DNA of 64,000 bases from Brachypterus glaber (GCA_958510825.1 OY294052.1:4423816-4487815), one strand, 5' to 3'. Positions 33,397-43,477 are shown, counted from the first letter of the stretch. Program-made: numbers and translations. Notes: generated from the sequence alone by a model not told the origin.

Positions 33397-34351
33397 AATA
33401 ATATAACTATTCGTGAGGTGATATCATCCTGATGTAGTCGATGTATATTATAGAATAAAACTAGTAGATATTGTCAAACACCGACAGATATATTTAAAAA
33501 AGTATTAAGCTAATGCCTATTGCATTTCGAAATTTGATATTTCATCTTCAGAGGCTAAAAAATTTAAATTAATGTAGTATACATACATAGAACAGGTGCG
33601 AATTTACTTGTAAATAAATAAAATTGATATAAAATTACCTTGTCAAACATTTAACGTTAAATATACAATAAAGTATATAAAATTAAAATTAACTGCAAAG
33701 CTACGTGCAGAAATGTTTGTTTGTTTGTTTGTTTATGTTTGTTTGTTTTTTAACCTCGTACTATTCTACTTAATTAAGCATCCCCTAAGTCCAGGACTTG
33801 TGTGGGCTAGTAGTAGAGGGAACCACCGGCTTTAATTGACTTTCGAACCAATATATCTAGGGAGTACGCCTTCGCCTAATTTCAATTATTAATTAACTTA
33901 AAAAGGCAATCGGCGCCAGTGAGGTTTGAACTCACGATCATTAGATCAGTGTCAGGCTATATCGATGCCATTGACCACTGAGCTAAATGTTTTGACATTA
34001 TAAAATTGATTGTCATTGAGTTGAAGGGGTGGTAGCGACATCTTTTGGAAACATTACTCAACGCAGGACGGATAAGAAAGACATCTGCTTAAAGCCTTCT
34101 TTACAGACGCGACGCAAAACCTCAGACGCACAGCCGCGAGGAACGCAGCACGCAGATTGATTCAGTTTAAGGCTGAATCAATCAACGCACCAGGCCTCCA
34201 CGATCACACGTCTGTGCTCCCACTTCGCATTCGCAACTAATAAAAATTAAAACTAAAAATATATATATAATAAAGGCATTAGCTTAATACTTTTTTAAAT
34301 ATATCTGTCGGTGTTTGACAATATCTACTAGTTTTATTCAATAATTTAACT
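33397..34351. mobile_element. F-type palindromic element F4, with a SINE inside
   Basis: Arms of about 70 bp (GAATAAAACTAGTAGATATTG to TTAAGCTAATGCCT) start at 33452, and the inverse ends at 34341. AATAATATAACT at 33397-33408 and AATAATTTAACT at 34340-34351 may be a 12-bp target duplication with one mismatch, leaving a leader of about 43 bases as in F1 and F3. The motif on the minus strand at 33522-33551 reads CTGAAGA, T, GAAAT, loop, ATTTC, GAAAT. SINE D1 sits in the loop. Confidence 0.55.
33714..33992 (-). mobile_element. tRNA-derived SINE, copy D1
   Basis: On the minus strand: A-box-like TAGCTCAGTGG, B-box GTGAGTTCAAACCTCACTG, then CGCCGATTGCC, GGTTCGAAAG, GCCGGTGGTTCCC, ACAAGTCCTGGAC, CGAGGTTAAAA and an (ACAA)n tail. 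The head lacks a complete cloverleaf, so it is a SINE and not a tRNA gene. Confidence 0.85.
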
Positions 34352-34569
34352 GTTTTACAAACAATTACTTGTAATTGCAAAACAATTTAGTAAATATGGT
34401 ACGTATGCTCATTAAAGCGGTATATCTATCAAATGCACTTGGGATTTGCAAACTTTGCAAACTCAAGTATGATATTCATAAACCTGCCAAGTAGTAATTA
34501 TATACATAAGGGTGGTGCTTAAAATGGTAATTATATACCAAGGTGGAAAAGACACGTTTTATAGCCCAA

Positions 34570-34608
34570 CGTATTATATACCGAGATGCTTCACATCGAG
34601 GTATATAA
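34570..34608. repeat. Hairpin TATATACC/GGTATATA
   Basis: TTATATACC, GA, GATG pairs with CATC, GA, GGTATATAA around a short TTCA-type loop. Single copy here. Confidence 0.5.
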
Positions 34609-34784
34609 GAGTGCGAGGATATAATAGTCTTTTTTACCTTGGTTTATGTATATTTTTTACTACTAGCACATTTATTCTTGTCATTTACACATTTTTGCTT
34701 TACACGTTTTAAACTTTTAAGATGAACAACACTAGATATCATATTTAATCAAAATTTTCGTACAGTTAAATTTTTTCTAACAAT

Positions 34785-34955
34785 TATGAGTAAACTAAAT
34801 CCTTTTTTAAAGATTATTTTTTACGTTTTTATCAACCAATCATTTAACAATATTTCTGACCACGTGTTTCTATCCAATAATATTACAGTTATATTGGGTA
34901 TTTTCTACTGTAGAAAATTCTAGTGAGAATCGCTGTACCTAGTATTTTGTTTTTC
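34785..34955 (-). repeat. Dispersed repeat I, copy 2
   Basis: Inverse of 17340-17500 (TTTTTATCAACCAATCATT, CACGTGTTTC, AAAATTCTAGTGAGAATCGCT). Confidence 0.6.
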
Positions 34956-35890
34956 AGTATTCCTCTTTTACAACAAGATTTAATACCTAAAACTAATTAA
35001 TAATTAAATATAAATACATTACTATTTATAATTATTGTTATTACTATATTATTTAACAAAAAATACCTCAAAATATTCTTTTTATAAAATGTAATGACAG
35101 TTTTTATAGGTTGACTTTTATGAACATGCTTGCAGTACCGCGCTAGTCAGTACTGCAGTAAGTGACTAAACTATTGACAGAACCATAATTTGCAATTTAA
35201 AAATGGACAAAAAATGTTTTAGTTTAGCAATTGAGAATGGAATTAAATTAACCAAATCAAAGAATATGCATGTAAAAATATTAATTAATAAAGTAATAAA
35301 ACAATTTATATCATTTTGCGATAAAAAAATATATATAAAAGTAGTTTCACATATTATAAATCGGTAAAAAATAATGTTCCGAATTACACATGATTCTTCG
35401 AATTATCGGGAATAATTCACAGTTCTCATTCAAATTTGCTGTCAAAGGAAATAATTAATCCAGGGGCATCGCCCCGGTCGTAATTATTTCCAGACAGCAA
35501 ATTTTCATGAAAACAGCGAATTTTTCCAGCATAATTCTCAGCCTCTTGTGTCATTATATATCTTTAAACATAAAAATAAAAAATCGAAAAAAGGAATATC
35601 TTCAAGAATTTTTTGTCAAAAAAATTAAAAAAAAAATATATACAAAAAATATATTAGGGTATTAGCACTAAAATAATCAAAAATTAAACTTTTTACGTTT
35701 GTAATAAAAAATAATCCATTAAATCTTTTAATTGAATAATCCTTGCTGGGTATATTTAGGCTTGAAGGATTAGTGGATACAATTCATAAAATATTAAAGG
35801 GCATTTTGAACCTCTAAACACAAATTAATTTACCCATAATTTATCTGCCCTTCTTCAAATTTCTCCCTGCTAAGCCACTTAAATAGATGA
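34956..35890. other. Unassigned AT-rich DNA
   Basis: No gene. AAATTTGCTGTCAAAGGAAATAATT near 35434 is roughly mirrored by AATTATTTCCAGACAGCAAATTTT near 35481, a small inverted repeat around a GGGGCATCGCCCC hairpin (35463-35475). Confidence 0.45.
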
Positions 35891-36127
35891 ACACTTCATG
35901 TATTAATCTCATCAAAGCAACATCGTTTGATTGATGCATTTTTAAAGAGAATCAGCAAAATTCGACGCACACTGGACACTATACTAGAAAACCTGTTAGG
36001 GGGCGACGTCAATTTTCTGATTTTTAGAACAACTAATATTATTTTTTCTACGACTGGTTTAGAATGTGAGCAAATACACACACATTTCAAACAGAATGAA
36101 TCCATTCTAGCTCTAGATACGGTATGA
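35891..36127 (+). other. Unrecognised open frame next to repeat DD
   Basis: Open from 35891. The readable core is IDAFLKRISKIRRTLDTI then ENLLGGDVNFLIFRTTN, ending ESILALDTV and a stop. It is basic and amphipathic at first, with less low-complexity than most frames. There is no recognised family and no convincing acceptor or donor. A minus-strand frame overlaps it fully, so at most one is real. It may be a transposon or gene remnant. Confidence 0.2.
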
Positions 36128-36264
36128 ATATTCCGTATCAAGTGTTCGAATTAGCACATGTAGTGCCATCTCTTGTTTGTAAAAGTAAAGAAAACTTTAG
36201 CAAAATTATATATATTTTACTATGACATATTGAATAATTTAATGCAATTTAAAGTTTTGCGTTG

Positions 36265-36430
36265 AAATTACTTAAAGTTTATTAGTTTTTCTTAATATTT
36301 GACCAGTTTTTTATCAATTTAGTTCAAAAAATTAAAACTGCTCCATCTATTGTTAAATATATAAACCTGATATCTGTCACAACAATCTGACATAACCTTC
36401 AATTTTTGCATTATAATTTGTAAATATGTG
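36265..36430 (+). repeat. Dispersed repeat DD, copy 1
   Basis: Inverse of 43478-43617, very similar over GACCAGTTTTTTATCAATTT, AAACTGCTCCATCTATTG and CTGACATAACCTTCAATT. Element A3 starts just downstream. Confidence 0.75.
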
Positions 36431-36440
36431 CTAAAATTAA

Positions 36441-36787
36441 ATAATAGTTATTTATCCAATACATACAGATAATAAGACAATTACCAGCTTTATTTTAAAT
36501 AAATAAATTCAATAATAACCCCCGCGTGGCTTTTACTTCATTGAGTGGATAATTATTTATTTTACCCACTCAACTGTCACTTGTCAAATTATTTTCTTGT
36601 AAATGTCATTAAAATTTTTAATAAAAATATGAATTCCTAAGCTATTTATTGGATAAAACCTTGTATGGCACTCATGGGTAAACCGATATTGCCCTCTCGA
36701 AAATTAACCTGCTTGGCTGACGCCTCGCAGGTTAATTTTCTCATGGGCAATATCTTACTTTACCCACTAGTACCATAAATAACTATT
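36441..36787 (-). mobile_element. Element A, copy A3 (full length)
   Basis: Minus-strand copy with complete head hairpin, loop GGCGTCAGCC-type, and terminal TTATTTATCCAATAC. It joins directly to a mirrored head hairpin at 36788-36869. Confidence 0.85.
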
Positions 36788-36869
36788 ATGGTACTAGTGG
36801 GTAAAGTAAGATATTGCCCATGAGAAAATTAACCTGCAAGGAGTCAGCCAAGCAGGTTAATTTTCGAGC
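36788..36869 (+). mobile_element. Mirrored A head hairpin
   Basis: TATGGTACTAGTGGGTAAAG to GCAGGTTAATTTTCGAG is the head hairpin of A alone, head to head with A3. The centre is CATAAATAACTATTATG at 36773-36789. The body of a second element is missing. Confidence 0.8.
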
Positions 36870-37265
36870 AGTATTAATTATAATTAATTATAATAATTAG
36901 TGGGTAAACCAACCAAAACAAAAAAGAAATAATTTTTTATATATTCTAATAAAAAAATTTATTTCTATATTTTTAAAATGATCTTATGTGCGAAGGTTCA
37001 AATATTGATTAAAATTTTTCTTTCAAATCCTAAGGAGCTATTTCAGACTAAATAAATATCAATCCCAATTTAAATATCTAATTTCCTTTAGAATTAAGCA
37101 TAATTAATTTTTTATCGGATAAAATAATATTTCAAGAATAATATTATCTTTAGAAAAGTTTCTAATTGTAAATTTTTTCGTTAAGACTCTAATTTTGATA
37201 AATATACAAAAAGTCACCCCCAATTAAAATTAGCCTCTCCTCCCCCCAAAATGTTTAGGATAATA
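36870..37265. other. Unassigned AT-rich DNA
   Basis: No gene or repeat edge is recognised. Confidence 0.35.
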
Positions 37266-38216
37266 ACACAGGCCCACAAAAAAATAATTTTTTCTAAGTC
37301 TTGGATTCCAATATGATATTCCTATGTATTTTTTCCCGCTGAAACCGCAACCCGCTTAACCCCTACACGTCAGGATTTTGACATAAGCTCAAAAAACACC
37401 CAAAAAACTACTGAAACCGCTAAAATCATCTATGCCATACCACGCTCACCCCCCTGTCCCCAAATTGCTAATTCTATAACCCCAGAACCCCATTATCCCC
37501 TAACCTCATAATACCATAGCCGCATAACCTGAAAACCCCGTAACCTCATTAAGTAGAAAAATCTAGTTTGGGAAAACAGAACAAATTCCTCAGTTTTTTT
37601 TTGTGGAACATAGTCATAGGTTAGTAACTCTATAACCCCAAAATCCCCTAACACCATAACCTCAAAATCTCTTCACTTCGTTACCCCATATACTATATCC
37701 CCTTAATCCCATTATCCTATTCTGTGGAAAAGTCCGGTTAAAAAAATAATGAAGTAGACCTTAATTCATGACTTCACTCACAAAACTCTTATGATTTCGA
37801 GAACAGGACTTCTCCACAGAATAGGATGATGGGGTTAAGAGGTTATAATATATGGGGTTACGGAGTGAATGGGTTAGGAGGTGTGATGGGATTTTAGGGT
37901 AATACAGTTACTTATTCATAACTATGTTCTACAAGAAAATTTCACGTAATTGTTCTGTTTTCCCGAACCAGATTTTTCTTACGGGGTTTTGAGGTTATGG
38001 AGTAATGGTATTCCGAGGTTAGGGGATTATGGAGTTACGAAATTACGAATTGGGAGGAAGGGGTGAAAGTGGTATGGAGTAGATGATTTTAGCGGTTTGA
38101 GTAGTTTTTCGAGTGTTTTTTGAGGTTATGTCAAAATCCTGACGTGTAAGGGTAAAAATACATAGGAATATCATTTTGGAATCCAAGACTCACAATTTTT
38201 TTTTGTGGGCCTGTGT
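37266..38216. mobile_element. Giant palindrome U with degenerate CCCCATAACC units
   Basis: Starts ACACAGGCCCACAAAAA and ends TTTTTGTGGGCCTGTGT. Arms are about 470 bp with a loop at about 37741-37800. Flanking TAA on both sides of CACAGG/CCTGTG is compatible with a 3-bp duplication. The arms are filled with degenerate units such as ATAACCCCAGAACCCC and CCCCTAACCTCATAA. It is related in its ends and arm content to Y (5812). Confidence 0.85.
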
Positions 38217-38461
38217 AATCAAATGTAGCTTTAAAAATGGTATCTTTAGGAGCAAGTCCTCTCGCTTTTTCCAACCAATTATTTTATTTATTTCGAAAAA
38301 TTTAACACTATTTTTCCAGGTAAAGTTCTTTTTAAACAAGCCAATTACGTTTCTGGGGTACGTAAATCTCTATTAAGTGGAGTGTAAACGAGAAAATCTG
38401 AGCGAATCTGTTAGAACAAGCCGTGAAGATATGCAATGCTTCACATTTCAAAGTTTACTCT
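38217..38461. other. Unassigned spacer
   Basis: Nothing recognised. Confidence 0.3.
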
Positions 38462-38596
38462 TCACAGTAAATAGTATATAGGTCCAAAAACGAACCCTAA
38501 GAGAGTTACGACCCTTTAAAATTATTCAAAAAATAAGGTTTTTAATGAATAACTCTGGTACCCTTTGATCTAGAGCGACGAGGTTTTGCATATATC

Positions 38597-38976
38597 GACA
38601 CTCCCAAGCAACAAGGATGTAACTCAAGTTAGACCCATTTTGAGTTATACTCATAGGTAAACGCCTTGAAAAAAGACACACATGGTGGTACTACTCAGGT
38701 TTCTCCACAGTCCACTTTAAGCAAAAGTTTACTTAAAATCACTAAAGTAAGAAATTCTAAACTTGAATATTATCAGAAACAAACAGTAAATAAACAATAA
38801 ATACTTAAACAGTGAAATAGAGAATTTTATAAGCTTTCAAATGATGTATCACACGAATTCCTTTTCCACTTCAATCATTTACCCACCCTTAAATAAAAAA
38901 AAATATATTTTAGAAATTTAGCTGTCGTGAAAAATGACAATATATGAGTTACGGCTTTGTTGCTTGGGGGTATCGA
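38597..38976. mobile_element. CCAAGCAACAA MITE, tandem copy 1
   Basis: Starts CGACACTCCCAAGCAACAA and ends TTGTTGCTTGGGGGTATCG. It is followed by ATAT and an almost identical second copy in the same orientation. The interior (CATTTTGAGTTATACTCATAGG and others) has no frame. Confidence 0.85.
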
Positions 38977-38980
38977 TATC

Positions 38981-39360
38981 GACACTCCCAAGCAACAAGG
39001 ATGTAACTCAAGTTAGACCCATTTTGAGTTATACTCATAGGTAAACGCCTTGAAAAAAGAAACACATGGTGGTACTACTCAGATTTCTCCACAAGCCACT
39101 TTAAGCAAAAGTTTACCTAAAATCACTAAAGTAAGAAATTCTAAACTTGAATATTATCACAAACAAACAATAAATAAACAATAAATACTTAAACAGTTAA
39201 ATAGAGAATTTTATAAGCTTTCAAATGATGTATCACATGACTTCCTTTTCCACTTCAATCATTTACCCATCCTTAAATAACAAAAAAAATTTTATAGAAA
39301 TTTAGCTGTCGTGAAAAATGACAATATATGAGTTACGGCTTTGTTGCTTGGGGGTATCGA
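38981..39360. mobile_element. CCAAGCAACAA MITE, tandem copy 2
   Basis: About 95 percent identical to copy 1 by eye, offset 384 bp. ATAT occurs before copy 1, between the copies and after copy 2, as expected for a 4-bp duplication or a tandem join. Confidence 0.85.
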
Positions 39361-39393
39361 TATGTTTGTTTAACATCTTACCATTCTACTTAA

Positions 39394-39965
39394 CCCTTAA
39401 TTTGGTAATGTGTAGTATATGATACATGAATTTTAGGATAACAAAAATAGTTATTTACAGTACAAGTGAGGTAAGTAGAATATTATTCACGAAAAAAAAG
39501 TTGACTGATGAGGCTCCTGGGTCGAGTGGGTTAATTTTTGAGTGAATAATGTTACTTACCCCACGTGTGCTTTACAACATTTTATCCAATATCTCTTAAA
39601 AACACTTGTCAATCAAATTTACAAATTACATTTCCACTAAATTTACTTGACATTTCAATGTAATGTCACTTTTCGGTGATTAGAAATTTTATATCACAAC
39701 TTGTTTACAGGATGATTAAAACGTCATTTTCATTGATTAAAATGTCAATTGTAAACTAACATTAAATAATAAAGGTATTGGATAAAAATTATTTGGCAAA
39801 ACAAAAATTATTTGGCAATGTCAGTTATTATACAAGTCAGTATTAAGTCACGTGACTTTTTTTTAATGTTTTTTTTTCATAAATGTTTACCATTGATGTA
39901 TCTAAATTTCCCCTTAAAAGATTTTTTATATACTTCATCCCAAAGAGTGTTTGCCAAATTAAGGG
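39394..39965. mobile_element. piggyBac-like MITE, TTAA duplication
   Basis: TTAA at 39390-39393 and 39966-39969. TIRs are CCCTTAATTTGGTAA and TTTGCCAAATTAAGGG (14 of 15 matching). CCC-starting ends with TTAA duplication define piggyBac. It carries no transposase frame and contains an A-like element. Confidence 0.9.
39447..39790 (+). mobile_element. Diverged A-family relative (A7)
   Basis: Same plan as A with diverged sequence: ATAGTTATTTACAGTAC, head hairpin (GGTAAGTAGAATATTATTCAC against GTGAATAATGTTACTTACC), TTTTATCCAATA straight after the hairpin, and terminal TATTGGATAAAAA. Confidence 0.7.
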
Positions 39966-40631
39966 TTAATTAAGCATCCCCTAAGTCCATGACTTGTGTG
40001 GGCTAGTAGTAGAGGGAACCACCGGCTTTAACTGACTTTCGATCCAGTTTATAAGGAGTGTTCGCTTCACTTATCGCCTTCGCTAAATTTTAATCATTAA
40101 TTAACTGAAAAAGGCAAATCGGCACCAGCGAGAATCGAACTCACGCTAGAAGGCTTGTCAAGTAGACGCCCTAGCCCGCTCAGTTTCCTCCCATATACTA
40201 GTTATTAATATGGGCAATTAGTTTATGTTAATTAATTTTTTTGAATCTATCCAGTGGGGTGCCTAGACGAACAAAATATGTGAGGGTTTGGATAGTTTGT
40301 AAAAAATATAGATTCCTTGAGTAAAAATACATAAAAAATATTATATAGTGTAACACTGTAGGAGCAACCGTTTTCAAAAAAAAAAAATAACGAAATATTT
40401 AATATTTATCTAGAGGCGTGCCTAGACGAACAAAATGTGCGAGGGTTAACACATTTTTACCCCAAACTTTTTTATGTGTATTTTTTTGGATTGTTTGTAA
40501 AAAACATAGATTCCTTGACTAAAAATACATAAAAAAATATTATATAGTGTAACACTGTAGGAGCAACCGTTAAAAAAAAAGAAATATTTTGTGCGACCAA
40601 AAATGTTACTTTTTAAAAGGCTATAACATGT

Positions 40632-40900
40632 TTTTTTACATTACATGTTTGTTTAACCTGGTACTATTCTACTTAATTAAGTATCCCCTAAGTCCTGGAC
40701 TTGTGTGGGCTAGTAGTAGAGGGAACCACCGGCTTTAACTGACTTTCGAACCAGTTTATAGGGAGTGTCCGTTTCACTTATCGCCTTCGCCAAATTTAAA
40801 TTATTAATTAACTGAAAAAAGCAAATCGGCGCCAGTGAGAATCGAACTCACGCTAGTAGGCTTGCTATATACACGCGCTAGCCACTACGCTATGCCGACC
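40632..40900 (-). mobile_element. tRNA-derived SINE, copy D5
   Basis: Best preserved head, on the minus strand: GGTCGGCATAGCGTAGTGGC (A-box TAGCGTAGTGG), B-box GTGAGTTCGATTCTCACTG, GCGCCGA, then the shared body and a GTTTGTTT-type tail. It interrupts the C element between GGCTAT and ATTACTCC. Confidence 0.9.
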
Positions 40901-41111
40901 ATAATTATTACTCCTTTAATATTAATATTTAGGTGTTTCAATAAAAAATACTTTTTTGCTTAGTTTTAAATAAAGAATCTTCCTGCAACATTAACATTTT
41001 ATTAGTGATTCTTTTGTTCCACATTTAATATGTCGTAGCTCCCTTAGGGCTTATTTCCGAACATGTGTTGGTTTTTCATATTTTGTGATGTCGAATCATC
41101 TCCATTGTATA

Positions 41112-42091
41112 CTACTCTTCTACTACGCAACGGGTGGAGAGTATAATAATAAATGTAGTTAAAAGTAAGGATCACATATCAATGTCATCTAAATTCTGTG
41201 GTAAGGAACGATGGCACAGATATTGCATGGGGGCGGATTACTCTGGGTTGACAGAATTAATGTGACGTCATGTCTGTGTCGCCACCAGGTGATTAATGTC
41301 AATCTGGTTTCAAGCATTAAATTTAACAAAAATATTGAGTTACTCTGGCTTTGATTAGCATATAAACTCCGCGCAGAAACTATCTGAATTTGTTCCTTGT
41401 TTTATGGTTGGCAGAATAATTAACTTTTATTCACAACCATTTAGTTAGAAGTTAGAAAATGAATTATTATTAACTGCAACTTCCCAAAAAGTTAGAAACA
41501 CCTCATTTCCCTCCCTTGGTCGGGAAGGGTCTTGTAGCTAACTTCACGTATGTCACTTGTCAAAAGCTTGAACTTATCGACCTAAATATTATGACAAAAC
41601 AGTTTTAAATGCATTTATTATTTTATTTATTCATTTACTCATGATTTATTTTTATAAAATAACATCACATATAAATTTAAGTCATATTTATGAAAAATAA
41701 ACAGTGAATACTTCCAACTTTATAGGTTATTATTATATTACTATTTTTTGGTTTCGTTAAACGTGATAAGCTTTAGTTAAAAAGAAAAATGCATTACAGT
41801 ATAAGGTACCTAACTTGATATAACAAATATCCCAAAATAGTTTTAAAGTAAGATAAATTCAAGAAAATTATACAAAAACATGCTAAAAGAGACAAAATAT
41901 TTAAAAAAAAATATGTGTTATTCGAAAACTGTTACGAAATGTGACGTTTCTGTGCAGAAAAGTATTCATTTGCGACAGAACTGTCAAAATTCAATTGTTT
42001 TCGAGGCATGATTGAAACGGCTAATTTTCTTGATCATCTAAGTGTGCGGAAATGTTGTCTTTGTTAGGAGGCGTAGGAAAAAATAAATAAC
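41112..42091. other. Unassigned AT-rich DNA
   Basis: No gene. GAAATGTGACGTTTCTGTGCAG near 41937 resembles the left flank of the foldback at 46387 (GAAATGTGATGTTTCCG). Nothing else is recognised. Confidence 0.35.
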
Positions 42092-42412
42092 ATTTATCCA
42101 ATACATACAGATAATAAGACAATTACCAGCTTTATCTTAAATAGATAAACTCAATAATAACCCCCGCGTGACTTTTACTTTATTGAGTGGATAATTATTT
42201 ATTTTACCCACTCAACTGTCACTTGTCAAATTATTTTCTTGTAAATGTCATTAAAATTTTTAATAAAAATATGAATTCCTAAGCTATTTATTGGATAAAA
42301 CCTTGTATGGTACTCATGGGTAAACCGATATTGCCCATGAGAAAATTAACCTGCTTGGCTGACGCCTCGCAGGTTAATTTTCTCATTACCCACCAGTACC
42401 ATAAATAACTAC
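42092..42412 (-). mobile_element. Element A, copy A4
   Basis: TTTATCCAATACATACAG to GTACCATAAATAACTAC. The hairpin's outer arm is shortened (TCTCATTACCCACCAG). Confidence 0.8.
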
Positions 42413-42918
42413 TAATAATTACAACAAAAAAATCCTTTTCCTAATATAGCGAAATAAAATAAAGTTTGCTAAATGTAAGAATTTAATCTCTGCCTTAGTA
42501 ATAAAAAATAAAATGAATAATTCTCAAAGAAACAGTTTGGCAATTAAAAAGTAGAATAAAACCGTTTCAGTTTCAAACATTACGACTTTCATCACAATTT
42601 TAGTATTATTTAAAATGTCAAAAATCCTAAGAAGGCGACGACAAAAACTATACTAAGACAAAATGTTCCAATTACTGGCGGCCACAACTTTGAATGTGGT
42701 GTGAAGTTAGCACTGAACTGAGCCATGCGAACAGTGAGATAGCTATGTTGTTTTATCTAAAATATATCAGTGTCGCACATTATCTCACCTTATTGGCTAA
42801 CGTGATTGGTTGAAAGTGACTCTTAAGAGAAAACTAAGTGAGAATTCAGTGAAAAAAAGTATTATTTAAAGAACTTTCACTTTCGGGTTTAGACCGTGTT
42901 AATGGATTTTCACTTTCC
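42413..42918. other. Unassigned
   Basis: No recognised feature. Includes AGAACTTTCACTTTCGGG near 42870, part of the F5 flank. Confidence 0.3.
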
Positions 42919-42953
42919 GACGTTTCGTCTCTTACTACTAGAGACATCTTCAG
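42919..42953 (-). repeat. CTGAAGA-hairpin-GAAACGTC motif, single arm (F5)
   Basis: Minus strand: CTGAAGA, T, stem GTCTC, loop TAGTAGTAA, GAGAC, GAAACGTC. Same module as in F1-F4, but no mirror arm is seen nearby. Confidence 0.6.
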
Positions 42954-43123
42954 GGATTAATCTGAAATGACTATGCACACTAATTTATCCAAACGATTAC
43001 ACATAGCTTTTATTTTGACAAAAGTCATTTGACGTTTATAAAATTTTGAAATGTCAAAATTAAACACAGGTAATTCTTTAAAATATACATTTTTAAAGAG
43101 TCTAGACTGTAGATCGAACGAAA

Positions 43124-43203
43124 AATGTCCTTAGTGCACTCGAATGATTTTTTGATTTCGCTTCGCGTCGTCAAAAAACTTCATTCTCGTGCACTGAGGA
43201 CTA
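43124..43203. repeat. Imperfect hairpin, GTCCTTAGTGCACTCGAATG arm
   Basis: GTCCTTAGTGCACTCGAATGA pairs with TCATTCTCGTGCACTGAGGAC, around TTTTTTGA...TCAAAAAA and a GCTTCGC-rich loop. It lies inside AT-rich sequence and no second copy was seen. Confidence 0.7.
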
Positions 43204-43477
43204 AAGTCGCTTACTCGTTACGAAATAGTATATTCTATAACTAGTATGGAATGACTATTCCATACGTGTTGTAGACTATACTTTTTCTTCGACTGCAAAT
43301 ATATATATATATATAACTGTATGGCTTTAAACTGCGGACGTTAAAAACAATGTTTTTTGTGACTCGACATTGTAAATGCAACAAAACACATATTTTTAAA
43401 TAAATAAATTAATGTTATTTAATAATTTTATCAATCCAGTACTTAAAAAAGATTTTTATTTAATTTTAGCTTATATT

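Larger units (their letters stand above)
39364..40194 (-). mobile_element. tRNA-derived SINE, copy D4 (split)
   Basis: The tail part is 39364-39393 (GTTTGTTTAACATC to CTACTTAA) and the body plus head 39966-40194 (TTAATTAAGCATCCCCTAAG to TAGCCCGCTCAGTTTCC). The two halves join exactly as in D1 and D5 once the piggyBac-like MITE and one TTAA are removed. Confidence 0.85.
38462..41111. mobile_element. Family C element split by nested insertions (C6/C7)
   Basis: C sequence runs 38466-38592 (AGAGTTACGACCCTTTAAAA to GAGGTTTTGCATA), resumes at 40195 (TACTAGTTATTAATATGGGC) and ends near 41111 (GATGTCGAATCATCTCC). In C2 and C3 these blocks are contiguous. An internal stretch is duplicated (TAGAGGCGTGCCTAGACG region, 40240-40380 and 40420-40575). 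The left terminus is damaged. Confidence 0.75.

Noticed and set aside
35896..36141. Minus-strand frame opposite 35891-36127
   Set aside because: It overlaps the plus-strand frame completely, and neither shows a known domain; only the plus frame is kept, at low confidence.
37440..37700. Interstitial telomere array
   Set aside because: Units are irregular and do not match TTAGG or another fixed telomere repeat; they belong to the palindrome U.
40820..40900. Functional tRNA gene on the minus strand
   Set aside because: A- and B-boxes are present, but the acceptor stem and full cloverleaf are not, and the head is fused to a repeated SINE body.
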